A stretch of DNA of 64,000 nt from Alteromonas profundi. GTDB taxonomy: Bacteria > Pseudomonadota > Gammaproteobacteria > Enterobacterales > Alteromonadaceae. Both the position numbers and the translations under genes were made by a program. The stretch covers positions 93,484 to 157,483 of the forward strand of contig NZ_JAAAWN010000010.1 in NCBI RefSeq assembly GCF_010500865.1, given 5' to 3'. Below the pieces are notes generated by a model. That model saw only the letters and a program-made list of their open reading frames with translations, ran no database searches and was not told where the DNA came from. Below are positions 52,938 through 62,556 of the stretch, one piece after another. Position 1 is the first letter of the stretch, and each line of letters begins with the position of its first letter.

Positions 52938-54026
52938 TTAATCCGCGTTTAGTGATTGCCAATTGATGTCATTTATACGCCGCTTGGCAATGTAAAATAG
53001 GGTATCGCTAGGGTGTAGAGTGGCCTCTAACGGGGGATTGACAACCATTTCTTTCACGTGCCCCTTAGGCGCGTAACCAATAAATATAGCGTCATGACGT
53101 TTTTTCAAGTTCAAGAATAACTTGGCCACAGAAATATCTGGGCTATCTAAGGGAACCTTTACTGAAAACTGAGCCTGTCCTTCATCTACGCTTAATAAGT
53201 CGTGATGTAACGCACTTGAGCCTGGGTCAAATGCCGCTTTAGCGAGCATTTCAACTGCTACACTAGGGGTGCATTCTACTTTAGGGCAGTGATCTTGAAG
53301 CAACGCGACAAGACTATCATCGTTAAAGTAGGCGACCTGATGGGCATTAGGATTGCGCTTTGAACAATACAGCGCTGTGGTCATCGTCACATCATCTTGG
53401 GGGTTGTCGACTAATATGGTCTGCGCGGTGCTTACACAGGCGCGGTCCATATCTTCGTCCTTATTAAAGGAGTCTACTTTTACAAACTCGATTATTCCGG
53501 GCAGCGGATTGCTAATATCGGCCTTTACACACAATACGATATCTGGGCGTACTGTCATGGCTTCCCGTTCTTGTAGCAGTAAGTCTAACAGTAACAGGGT
53601 GCGCTGTTCATTCCAGCCAATGACCAGAATGTGGTTATTTAGTTGTAGGTCTGTCATGCCCATTAGCCCTCTTTTCCATTGTTCAGAAACCCATGCCGCA
53701 ATACGTCCAATGACCATGGCAAATATACTTAAGCCCAGGGGGATGACATAAAGCGCAACAATTAATTTACCCGCAGATGTTTGAGGCGACAGATCGCCAT
53801 ACCCTACGGTTGACGCTGTTACAGCTAGCCAATAGATAAAGTCCACCTGATTGACAAGGGCTTGCTCGTTCGCTGCGTACAATAACCAGTAGCTGCTTAT
53901 GGCATAAAAACCAGTAGCGCCCAATATGGTGTACCACCTCGACTCAGCGAAATACTGCAACATGATCCTACGTACTTTAATCCATGGCGCTAAAGGGTAG
54001 GGTGATTTCTCTGTATTATTACTCAC
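52938..54026 (-). CDS. Potassium-channel-like protein with NAD-binding (RCK/TrkA-N-like) domain
   Basis: This 362-residue protein has two membrane segments around a pore loop with the selectivity filter TVGYGD (73-78), typical of K+ channels. A cytoplasmic RCK/TrkA-N-like domain follows (LNNHILVIGWNEQRTLLLLD, a Rossmann-like start), and a further regulatory part. It would conduct K+ under ligand control. The start is GTG with a weak ribosome-binding site. It is not in the E. coli yjf operon and sits between the PspA and DUF2491 genes; a hairpin after PspA may separate their transcription. Confidence 0.85.
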   Translation of the reverse strand: MSNNTEKSPYPLAPWIKVRRIMLQYFAESRWYTILGATGFYAISSYWLLYAANEQALVNQVDFIYWLAVTASTVGYGDLSPQTSAGKLIVALYVIPLGLSIFAMVIGRIAAWVSEQWKRGLMGMTDLQLNNHILVIGWNEQRTLLLLDLLLQEREAMTVRPDIVLCVKADISNPLPGIIEFVKVDSFNKDEDMDRACVSTAQTILVDNPQDDVTMTTALYCSKRNPNAHQVAYFNDDSLVALLQDHCPKVECTPSVAVEMLAKAAFDPGSSALHHDLLSVDEGQAQFSVKVPLDSPDISVAKLFLNLKKRHDAIFIGYAPKGHVKEMVVNPPLEATLHPSDTLFYIAKRRINDINWQSLNAD

Positions 54027-54055
54027 TGGATATTTTAATCTTAAACATAGTAATG

Positions 54056-54083
54056 AAAACGGGAACCTCGAGGTTCCCGTTTT
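54056..54083. terminator. Palindromic hairpin between the PspA and channel genes
   Basis: A perfect 28-base palindrome (AAAACGGGAACCTC and its complement) lies between the PspA stop and the channel start. It ends in TTTT on both strands, so it can act in either direction. It may terminate or attenuate the pspA transcript before the channel gene. Confidence 0.7.
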
Positions 54084-54091
54084 GCGTAGTA

Positions 54092-54772
54092 TTATTTGCC
54101 AAGAATACGGGCAAGCTCATCATCAGCGGAGGTACTACCGCCCTTAATCCCCGCCTCAGCGAGACGTTTTTCTAGGTCACTGCTTGACTCATCGCTTGCG
54201 AGTTCTTCGGCAGCTTGCAGCTCAGCATTACGCATCTTTTGCTTTTCTTGAATGCGCGATAGCGACTCTGTAGCCGTTTTCATTTTGCTGTTTGCGCCCA
54301 TATGACGTGATGACACCGCAACTTGTGCTTTTTGCACACTTTCCGTGGCCTTCACCATATCAACCTGCTGTTCAAGACGACGTAAATTCGCCTTTGCTTG
54401 TTGAATATTGTGAGCAAGTTGTTGTTCAGATTGTTTAAACTGGTCAAGATAAGTCTGTTCTTGTTCCCGTTCATCTTTTAGCTCTGACACCTTTTGTGCA
54501 CAATCTAGCGCCAGCTGTCTATCGCTATCAATAGCTTTTCGTGCATGGGCCTCATATTCTTCAATAGACGCGTTGAAGCTATCAACTTTTTGCTGTGATA
54601 ATTTACACTTAGCTAAAATTTGCGTACGCGCATGATCTGACTTGCGCAGTTCTTCTTTAGCTTCACGTATCTCTTGTTCGAGTATACGAATAGCCTGGCT
54701 ATCGGCCACCGATTGTGCTGCCTCCGTTGCACCACCTTTAACTGCAGTTACTAATTTTTTCCACACTGACAT
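54092..54772 (-). CDS. PspA/IM30-family protein (YjfJ-like)
   Basis: This 226-residue cytoplasmic, peripheral-membrane protein is predicted to be almost wholly coiled-coil (residues ~25-215, rich in Gln, Glu, Lys and Ala). The PspA-type start SVWKKLVTAVKGGATEAAQS and end (SSDLEKRLAEAGIKGG) are seen. PspA proteins support membrane integrity under stress. Its neighbours DUF2170 and the yjf-like genes match the YjfJ branch rather than the phage-shock operon PspA. It follows the DUF2170 gene by 23 bases. Confidence 0.9.
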   Translation of the reverse strand: MSVWKKLVTAVKGGATEAAQSVADSQAIRILEQEIREAKEELRKSDHARTQILAKCKLSQQKVDSFNASIEEYEAHARKAIDSDRQLALDCAQKVSELKDEREQEQTYLDQFKQSEQQLAHNIQQAKANLRRLEQQVDMVKATESVQKAQVAVSSRHMGANSKMKTATESLSRIQEKQKMRNAELQAAEELASDESSSDLEKRLAEAGIKGGSTSADDELARILGK

Positions 54773-54795
54773 TCGCTTCTCCTTAGAAGAAATTT

Positions 54796-55185
54796 TTACT
54801 TAAGGTGTGTTTCATACGCATCAAGGAACGATGCAACGTTTTGAAACAAGGTCTCTACTTCAATAACAATACTTTGCGCTTTTGACTGCGCACTTAGTGC
54901 GCCAAAGGCGGTGTAGTACTCTTCGTCACCTATGGTTGAGATGCCCACAGTTGTAAGAGGAAACACCATATGGCTAGATAATATTTCATGATCGAGCGCG
55001 GGTTTATCTTTAACTTCAGCGGCAGCAAACAAAAGACTTTCTACCAGTATCTGTTCACCACTTATTGCCAACCACGCATCTATGCCGTCTTGATTTGCAA
55101 TCAATAAGCAATTCTCTTCACGTGTCACCACAAAGTCATCGTGATCTTTAAATAAGCTCTCGATGCTTCCTAGATCCCAACTCAT
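54796..55185 (-). CDS. DUF2170 protein (YjfI-like)
   Basis: This 129-residue cytoplasmic protein shows DUF2170-like features: FVVTREENCLLIANQDGIDAW and HMVFPLTTVGISTIG, an alpha/beta pattern with no membrane segment. Function unknown. In E. coli the homologue YjfI is the first gene of the yjfIJKLMC operon, and here too it leads the minus-strand cluster with PspA next. Its promoter should lie in the 183 bases before the divergent DUF6471 gene. Confidence 0.85.
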   Translation of the reverse strand: MSWDLGSIESLFKDHDDFVVTREENCLLIANQDGIDAWLAISGEQILVESLLFAAAEVKDKPALDHEILSSHMVFPLTTVGISTIGDEEYYTAFGALSAQSKAQSIVIEVETLFQNVASFLDAYETHLK

Positions 55186-55368
55186 ACAGTTCTCCTATTA
55201 ATATTGAAGCGATAATGTCGAACGCTACTGTACCCAGTATTTTTGCATTCGCCAATAATCTTGACTTGCAGTGTAGCCACTATCTGCCATAATCGTCAAT
55301 AACGAATATGCTTTTTATGTGTAAAAAAGTGTGTTTTTGTAAATTATAAGTCACATTTGGGGTGTTTT

Positions 55369-55635
55369 TTGAGTGCTAAAAATGCATGGCGACAAACCGT
55401 AGCTCGCCTGGTTAAGTCTGAAATGTCGGTGCGGGGCGTTAAATATCAAGGGCTGAGTTTACGATTAGCCGATATTGGTGTTGAACAAAGTGCTGATAAC
55501 TTAAGAAATAAAGTGAACAAAGGAATAATGGGGGCTGACTTACTTATGCAAATTTTATACGTGCTGAAAGCGCGCCCTGTCGATGCGGCATTAATTGAGG
55601 AAATCTTAACTGATTTCGACGACACAAAAGGGTAA
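55369..55635 (+). CDS. Small DUF6471-like protein
   Basis: This 88-residue protein (WRQTVARLVKSEMSVRGVKYQG, then LADIGVEQSADNLRNKVNKG) has the helix-rich, XRE-like look of a small DNA-binding or regulatory domain and fits the DUF6471 family. I prefer the TTG at 55369, which has GGGG about five bases upstream, to the earlier TTG at 55357. It is divergent from the yjf-like cluster. Control of that cluster is possible but not shown. Confidence 0.7.
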   Translation: MSAKNAWRQTVARLVKSEMSVRGVKYQGLSLRLADIGVEQSADNLRNKVNKGIMGADLLMQILYVLKARPVDAALIEEILTDFDDTKG

Positions 55636-55652
55636 AATGCGCCGCATAAAAA

Positions 55653-55676
55653 AATACCCAACATAGGTCGGGTATT
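55653..55676. terminator. Hairpin after the DUF6471 gene
   Basis: A 7-bp stem (AATACCC and GGGTATT) with a 10-base loop sits 17 bases after the stop. The T-tract is on the minus-strand side (a run of seven), so it is a better terminator in that direction; in the DUF6471 direction it has only TTAAGG after it. Confidence 0.45.
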
Positions 55677-55766
55677 AAGGATAAGAATGTTAAGGGAGAA
55701 CATCATCATTATCTGGGGTAAAGCTTAACCATTTAAGGTTACGGCTTCCATCACTGTTTGTTGTGT

Positions 55767-55812
55767 CACCGTATTGCGGTTCATAGGTGAGTATTAGCCG
55801 CAATACTCGGTG
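55767..55812. repeat. Imperfect inverted repeat upstream of queA
   Basis: Arms CACCGTATTGCGG and CCGCAATACTCGGTG pair over 13 bp with a two-base bulge and an 18-base loop. It lies about 140 bases before queA and could be a transcript structure or operator. No family was recognised. Confidence 0.35.
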
Positions 55813-55950
55813 TTCTATATGCTAGGTGAAGCCCATGATTATATGATGCGCTGTTTTGTCTTTCGTCTTAAATACACTGTCTTGCAAATTAAATACGAAA
55901 TAATATTTCTATCTATTGTGTTAACTCGTATGTTGTCGAATAAGTAAAAT

Positions 55951-56985
55951 ATGAAACTATCTGATTTTAGCTTTACGCTGCCTGAACATCTCATCGCCAA
56001 ATATCCCACAGAAAATAGAAGTGCTAGTCGGCTTTTACAGCTAAATGGTAAAACTGGTGAAACTAAACACAGTATGTTTACCGACATGCTTGATTTGGTA
56101 GATTCGGGCGACCTATTAGTGTTTAACAACACTCGTGTTATCCCTGCCAGATTGCTTGGTAAAAAGGAAACCGGTGGGCAGGTTGAAGTACTTATTGAGC
56201 GCATTACCGGTGAGCATACGGCTGTTGCCCACGTGCGCGCCAGTAAAGCCCCTAAACCCGGCACCAAACTCACTCTCGAAGATAAGGTAAATGTTACTGT
56301 AGAAGGGCGCGAGGGGGCTTTGTTCCTATTGCGTTTCGAGCACCAGGAAAATGTACTACTTATGCTTGAGAAATACGGTCATATGCCCTTGCCGCCATAT
56401 ATAGACCGCCCCGACGAGCAAACAGATAAAGAACGCTATCAAACCGTTTATAATGAAAAACCAGGTGCTGTGGCCGCCCCTACTGCAGGACTACATTTTG
56501 ACGATGAAATATTAGCAGCGTTAAAAGCTAAAGGCGTAAATTTAGCGTTTGTGACGTTACATGTGGGGGCGGGTACGTTTCAACCCGTACGCGTAGACAA
56601 TATCCATGAACATAAGATGCACGCAGAATATGCAGAAGTTCCGCAAGAGGTGGTAGACGCAGTGCTTGCTACTAAAGCCAAGGGTAAACGGGTTATTGCG
56701 GTGGGCACTACCTCGGTACGTTCGTTAGAGTCTGCGGCACAAGCCACCGAAGAGGCCATTATTGCGCCTTTTTATTCCGATACTGAGATATTTATTTACC
56801 CAGGATTTAATTTCAAAGTAATTGATGCCATGTTTACCAACTTTCACCTTCCTGAGTCCACACTTATGATGCTTATCAGCGCATTTGCAGGAAGAGAAAA
56901 TGTGATGCAGGCTTATGCCGAAGCCATCGATAAATCTTATCGCTTCTTCAGCTATGGCGATAGCATGTACATCGAAAAGGCATAG
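55951..56985 (+). CDS. queA: S-adenosylmethionine:tRNA ribosyltransferase-isomerase
   Basis: This 344-residue cytoplasmic enzyme makes epoxyqueuosine in tRNA from the preQ1-modified base and SAM. Family features are the N-terminal [33 protein letters not shown], and APTAGLHFD, with [11 protein letters not shown] and [16 protein letters not shown]. It is followed by tgt, the usual queuosine pathway neighbour, after a gap of 167 bases that may contain a separate promoter. Confidence 0.97.
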   Translation: MKLSDFSFTLPEHLIAKYPTENRSASRLLQLNGKTGETKHSMFTDMLDLVDSGDLLVFNNTRVIPARLLGKKETGGQVEVLIERITGEHTAVAHVRASKAPKPGTKLTLEDKVNVTVEGREGALFLLRFEHQENVLLMLEKYGHMPLPPYIDRPDEQTDKERYQTVYNEKPGAVAAPTAGLHFDDEILAALKAKGVNLAFVTLHVGAGTFQPVRVDNIHEHKMHAEYAEVPQEVVDAVLATKAKGKRVIAVGTTSVRSLESAAQATEEAIIAPFYSDTEIFIYPGFNFKVIDAMFTNFHLPESTLMMLISAFAGRENVMQAYAEAIDKSYRFFSYGDSMYIEKA

Positions 56986-57092
56986 TTAGTATCAGTGAAG
57001 CTAGACTAAGGCTTGTCGTACAACAGATATTATGGGCGATTCAAGGATAAAGATGCCGATTGGGCATGATCTCCACTCAATAACTGGTATAA

Positions 57093-58265
<1,173 letters not shown>

Positions 58266-58289
58266 CAACGAAAATTACTGGGGAAATTT

Positions 58290-58625
58290 ATGAGCCTATT
58301 TATATCAAACGCGTACGCGCAATCGGCAGGTGGTCAGCAAGGCGGTAGCATGGAAATGCTTATCATGTTGGCCGTATTCGGTTTAATTTTTTACTTTCTA
58401 TTATATCGTCCACAAGCAAAACGCGTAAAAGAGCACAAAAACTTAGTTTCGTCATTAAGCAAGGGTGATGAAGTGCTTACCCAAGGTGGTTTAGTAGGGC
58501 GTATTACTAAGGTATCAGAAGAGAAAGATTTCATCGAAATGGCTCTAAACGATGCAAATAACATTGTAGTACAAAAGTCGTCGGTAACAGCTGTGCTACC
58601 AAAAGGTACAATGAAGTCGCTGTAA
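58290..58625 (+). CDS. yajC: Preprotein translocase subunit YajC
   Basis: This 111-residue inner-membrane protein has one N-terminal transmembrane segment (about residues 22-40, MLIMLAVFGLIFYFLLYRPQ) and a cytoplasmic domain with HKNLVSSLSKGDEVLTQGGLVG. It binds SecDF as an accessory of the Sec translocase. The ATG has GGGAAAT upstream. It is 24 bases after tgt and close to secD, as one operon. Confidence 0.96.
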   Translation: MSLFISNAYAQSAGGQQGGSMEMLIMLAVFGLIFYFLLYRPQAKRVKEHKNLVSSLSKGDEVLTQGGLVGRITKVSEEKDFIEMALNDANNIVVQKSSVTAVLPKGTMKSL

Positions 58626-58679
58626 TTGACAAACGCCGGGGCCGGGACCTTCTCGGCTCAGGCACGAAAGGAATATCCA

Positions 58680-60524
58680 GTGCTAAATAAAAACTCTATA
58701 TGGAAGGTGTTAAGTGCCATCATAGTGATCGGACTATGCGCCCTTTACGCACTTCCTAATATTTATGGTGAAGATCACGCGGTACAAATTTCCGCAGGCC
58801 GCGATGCGGTGGTCACCGAGTCGATGGTTGAACAAGTAAAGGCAACCTTGGCTGATAAAAACATTACGCCAAAACGAATTGAGTTCGAAGATGAACAAAT
58901 TCTTGTGCGAGTCTCAGATTCAGATACTCAACTTGTGGCCCGAGAAGCGTTAGAAGCGGTATTAGGCGATGATTATTTTGTTGCAATGAACCTTGCGCCT
59001 GATACGCCAGAGTGGCTAGAAGGCTTAGGCGGGACACCAATGAAATTGGGCTTAGACTTACGCGGTGGCGTACACTTCTTAATGGAAGTGGACATGACCG
59101 AAGTTATTACTAAGTCGCTAGAAGATGCTGAGAGCAGTTTCCGTACTTCATTGCGAGAAGAAGGTATTCGTTACCGTGGCGTTAGCCAGAAAGAAAACCA
59201 CATTGATATTACCTTCAGAGATGAAGAGACCCTTGATAAAGCGGAATTCTTTTTGCGCAATGCTAATCGCGACCTTACGTTTACGCAGGTTGATGACCTA
59301 ATACTTCGCGCGGTGTTTTCAGAAGCAAAGCTGCAAGCCATACGCGAAAATGCAGTAAAGCAAAACATTACCATTATTCGTAATCGTGTAAACCAACTTG
59401 GTGTAGCAGAGCCTTTGGTTCAAAAGCAAGGTGCTGAGCGTATAGTGGTGCAGTTGCCGGGTATTCAAGATACCGCGAGAGCGAAAGAAATTCTGAATGC
59501 AACAGCGACGTTAGAATTTCGTATGGTGGATCAGAGAAACGATGTGCGCGACGCTATAAACGGCCGTGTGCCTCCAGGTTCGCAACTCATTGAAGACCAG
59601 CAGGGTATTCCTCAACTTCTCGAAAAACGCATTATGCTAACAGGCAGTCATATTATTGATGCCAATAGCGGTGTAGATGAATACGGTTTACCAAACGTCA
59701 ATATTTCTCTTGATTCAGAAGGTGGCAATAAGATGTCACGTTCAACCCGCGGCAACATCGGAAAACCAATGGCTACGGTGTTTATCGAATATAAATCAAA
59801 TGGCGAGCGTAATGCTGATGGCAAGCTAATTTTCGAAAAACACGAGCAGGTTATTTCAGTTGCGACCATTCGCGCGCAGCTCGGGAGTAAATTCCAGATT
59901 ACCGGCTTAGACTCACCGAAAGAAGCTCGCGATTTAGCCTTGTTACTTCGTGCCGGCGCGCTAATTGCTCCTATCCAAATTGTTGAAGAGCGTACGGTTG
60001 GACCAAGTCTAGGTAAAGAAAACATCGAGCTAGGTATGCAGGCCATCGTATACGGTTTGGTTGCTGTATTGGTCTTTATGCTTATTTACTATAAAGCCTT
60101 TGGCGTTGTAGCGAATATCGCGCTTATTACGAACCTGGTGATGATTATTGGTATTATGTCAATGATACCAGGGGCAACCCTAACCTTACCGGGAATGGCA
60201 GGTATCGTATTAACGGTAGGTATGGCGGTTGACGCGAATGTGCTTATTTTCGAGCGTATTCGAGAGGAACTGCGGGATGGGCGAAGCCCACAACAAGCCA
60301 TTCATCAAGGCTACGACAGCGCATTTTCAACTATCTTAGATGCAAACATTACTACCTTTATTGCTGGTCTTATTTTGTTTGCTGTAGGTACAGGTCCAAT
60401 CAAAGGCTTCTCCATTACGCTGATGATTGGTATTGCAACCTCAATGTTTACTGCTATTTTGGTCACGCGCGTTATCGTTAACGCTACGTGGGGCGGTAAG
60501 CGCATTAAGAAGTTGGCGATTTAA
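58680..60524 (+). CDS. secD: Protein translocase subunit SecD
   Basis: This 614-residue inner-membrane protein powers late steps of Sec export with SecF, using proton motive force. It has one N-terminal membrane segment, a large periplasmic P1 region and five C-terminal segments. Family motifs are [16 protein letters not shown] and [18 protein letters not shown] chose the GTG at 58680 ([10 protein letters not shown]), with AAGGA upstream, which matches the usual start; the longer frame begins with a TTG straight after yajC and looks wrong. Confidence 0.96.
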   Translation: MLNKNSIWKVLSAIIVIGLCALYALPNIYGEDHAVQISAGRDAVVTESMVEQVKATLADKNITPKRIEFEDEQILVRVSDSDTQLVAREALEAVLGDDYFVAMNLAPDTPEWLEGLGGTPMKLGLDLRGGVHFLMEVDMTEVITKSLEDAESSFRTSLREEGIRYRGVSQKENHIDITFRDEETLDKAEFFLRNANRDLTFTQVDDLILRAVFSEAKLQAIRENAVKQNITIIRNRVNQLGVAEPLVQKQGAERIVVQLPGIQDTARAKEILNATATLEFRMVDQRNDVRDAINGRVPPGSQLIEDQQGIPQLLEKRIMLTGSHIIDANSGVDEYGLPNVNISLDSEGGNKMSRSTRGNIGKPMATVFIEYKSNGERNADGKLIFEKHEQVISVATIRAQLGSKFQITGLDSPKEARDLALLLRAGALIAPIQIVEERTVGPSLGKENIELGMQAIVYGLVAVLVFMLIYYKAFGVVANIALITNLVMIIGIMSMIPGATLTLPGMAGIVLTVGMAVDANVLIFERIREELRDGRSPQQAIHQGYDSAFSTILDANITTFIAGLILFAVGTGPIKGFSITLMIGIATSMFTAILVTRVIVNATWGGKRIKKLAI

Positions 60525-60534
60525 GGAGCCCATT

Positions 60535-61476
60535 ATGCAGTTATTAAAGTTATCCGAAACCGTCAATTTCATGCGCCTTCGCATTCCTGCGATGGTGCTA
60601 TCAACAATACTTATTCTTGGCTCGTTTGTTTCTCTTGGCGTTAATAGCCTAAATTGGGGGCTCGATTTCACAGGCGGTACCCTCATTGAAGTGGGCTATG
60701 AAGACGCGGCGAACTTAGGTGATATTCGCGCTAAGCTAAACGAAGCCAATTTTGGTGATGCAATCGTGCAAAACTTCGGTAGCAGCCAAGACGTTCTTAT
60801 ACGCATTTCACCTCGTGACGGTGTAAAAGCCGCCACTATTGGTGAGCAGGTACTTGAAGCGCTGCGTAGCGATGGTACTACCGTTGATATGCGCCGTATT
60901 GAGTTTGTTGGCCCTAACGTAGGTGAAGAGTTAACAGAGCAGGGCGGTTTAGCGATGCTGGTGGCACTTATTTGCATACTGGTTTACGTAGCTATGCGCT
61001 TTGAATGGCGGTTTGCTTTGGGCTCTGTTTCAGCACTTACCCACGACGTTATTCTTACTCTTGGTTTATTCTCCATACTGCAAATAGAATTCGATTTAAC
61101 GGTACTTGCCGCTGTGCTCGCGGTTATAGGCTACTCACTTAACGATACCATCGTTGTGTGTGACCGTATTCGTGAAAACTTCCGTAAAATTCGTAACGGT
61201 GAGCCGATTGATATTATCAATATCTCGCTTACGCAAACATTGAATAGAACGATTATCACCTCGGTAACCACCATATTGGTGCTTGTCGCCTTGTTTTATA
61301 AGGGCGGTGCGCTTATTCATGGTTTTGCCACAGCCTTGTTGTTTGGTGTGGTTGTAGGAACCTACTCTTCTATTTATATTGCAAGTTCAGTGGCGTTGGC
61401 GTTAGGTATCAGTAAAGAAGACTTGATGCCGCCACAGGTAGAAAAAGAAGGCGCTGATTTAGACCCTATGCCTTAG
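60535..61476 (+). CDS. secF: Protein translocase subunit SecF
   Basis: This 313-residue inner-membrane protein is the partner of SecD, with six membrane segments. The N-terminal LNWGLDFTGGTLIEVGYED and the C-terminal GYSLNDTIVVCDRIREN are family motifs. I chose the ATG at 60535 (MQLLKLSETVNF), which has AAGGAG upstream and lies 10 bases after secD; the longest frame starts inside secD in another frame. A strong terminator follows. Confidence 0.96.
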   Translation: MQLLKLSETVNFMRLRIPAMVLSTILILGSFVSLGVNSLNWGLDFTGGTLIEVGYEDAANLGDIRAKLNEANFGDAIVQNFGSSQDVLIRISPRDGVKAATIGEQVLEALRSDGTTVDMRRIEFVGPNVGEELTEQGGLAMLVALICILVYVAMRFEWRFALGSVSALTHDVILTLGLFSILQIEFDLTVLAAVLAVIGYSLNDTIVVCDRIRENFRKIRNGEPIDIINISLTQTLNRTIITSVTTILVLVALFYKGGALIHGFATALLFGVVVGTYSSIYIASSVALALGISKEDLMPPQVEKEGADLDPMP

Positions 61477-61503
61477 CGTTAAAGCTAAACAGCGAATAAA
61501 ACG

Positions 61504-61533
61504 AAAAAGCTAGTTCTTGAACTAGCTTTTTTT
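61504..61533 (+). terminator. Rho-independent terminator of secDF, bidirectional
   Basis: A 13-bp stem AAAAAGCTAGTTC with its complement and a two-base loop runs into a T-tract on the plus strand. It also has an A-run on the other side, so it would serve the convergent LytTR gene. Confidence 0.9.
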
Positions 61534-61540
61534 ATGGGCT

Positions 61541-62449
61541 TTATTTAGCCATCACGGGCGATAGCCGTGCTTTCAGTGCGTCTTTGTAACGCCTTGAAAT
61601 AGGGATTTTAATGTCATTTCGTAGTACTACAGTGCCATCGCCACTGTCGGTAAAGGTTATATTATCGATAACGTTACTTTGTACTGCATAGGAGCGATGG
61701 GTGCGAATAAACCCTTTGGTGTAGGCTTGTTCGCAAAACTGTTTCATCGTGTAGCGCAGCGGGAATGTGGCGTCACAGGTATGTAAATTAACATAATTAC
61801 CCGAGGCCTCTATCCAGTAAACATCACATAATCTAACCAGAAACTCTTTGTTTAGTTTCTTTACTAGTAAGTGGGCAGGGAGTTCTGTCGTGCTCTCACT
61901 TATCTTATTTAACTCACTCGCTTGATGCTCGTTAATAATCGCCGCTTCGCCAATCAGTCTTCGGTAACTAAATAAAAGAATATAGTAAAGAGATATGAGG
62001 GTGGCGTAGCCCCAAATATCCTTACGATACTCGTATAAAAATTCACGCCACAATGGGCCAAAATTATATTCTTTCGCAAAAAAGAGGTAGCTAATTTCTC
62101 TGAAAGTGACCATTAAGGCGACATGGGCGATTGAAAATACAGTGGCAAACAAAAGGTGCGCTAAAAGCCACGTTTTAGCCCCACATGAAGAAGCATCTAG
62201 CTTACGAATGAAAAAAACCAGGGGGATACACAATAAAGCGGTTGCCAGCGCACTTGAGTATTCCCAAAGGTAGGGCTCCCACATCTCGGTGGTGCTGTAC
62301 GGGTCGCGGGTAATTTCTGTCCAATCTGAAGCGGCATTAATGGTGTTATTTAAAAATAAATAGAGCACTAATAAGAGAAAAGCTGCCCGAGGGTGGTAGT
62401 GCTCTGTATTGCGAAGAAATTGGCTAAATTTTTCGTCCCTGCTACCCAC
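61541..62449 (-). CDS. Membrane-bound LytTR-type transcriptional regulator
   Basis: This 302-residue protein has four membrane segments in its first ~170 residues (about 20-35, 65-80, 95-115 and 145-165). A LytTR DNA-binding domain follows (about 195-295), with KEFLVRLCDVYWIEASGNYVNLHT and FIRTHRSYAVQSNVI. It likely senses something at the membrane and regulates directly. The start is GTG, with AAGGGG upstream. It is divergent from the membrane acyltransferase, its probable target by position. Confidence 0.88.
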   Translation of the reverse strand: MGSRDEKFSQFLRNTEHYHPRAAFLLLVLYLFLNNTINAASDWTEITRDPYSTTEMWEPYLWEYSSALATALLCIPLVFFIRKLDASSCGAKTWLLAHLLFATVFSIAHVALMVTFREISYLFFAKEYNFGPLWREFLYEYRKDIWGYATLISLYYILLFSYRRLIGEAAIINEHQASELNKISESTTELPAHLLVKKLNKEFLVRLCDVYWIEASGNYVNLHTCDATFPLRYTMKQFCEQAYTKGFIRTHRSYAVQSNVIDNITFTDSGDGTVVLRNDIKIPISRRYKDALKARLSPVMAK

Positions 62450-62556
62450 CGCTTACCCCTTAAACCCTATAAATTCGTCACTCTACGCTAGTGTAACTCG
62501 CACAAAGAACGTTAAATCAAATGGCATTTTTACCTCATTTAATAGGAGCTAGAACA

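Larger units (their letters stand above)
55636..55950. other. 315-bp intergenic region before queA
   Basis: No gene is recognised. A hairpin lies close after the DUF6471 gene and a second imperfect hairpin at 55767-55812. Otherwise the region looks like the upstream region of queA. No tRNA was seen. Confidence 0.5.

Noticed and set aside
53353..53751. A 132-codon plus-strand frame within the channel gene.
   Set aside because: It is antisense to the channel domain and rich in Ser/Cys/Arg without structure, typical of a shadow frame.
55839..56273. A 144-codon minus-strand frame over the start of queA.
   Set aside because: It is antisense to a well-supported queA and its residues show no domain; it is a shadow of the coding strand.
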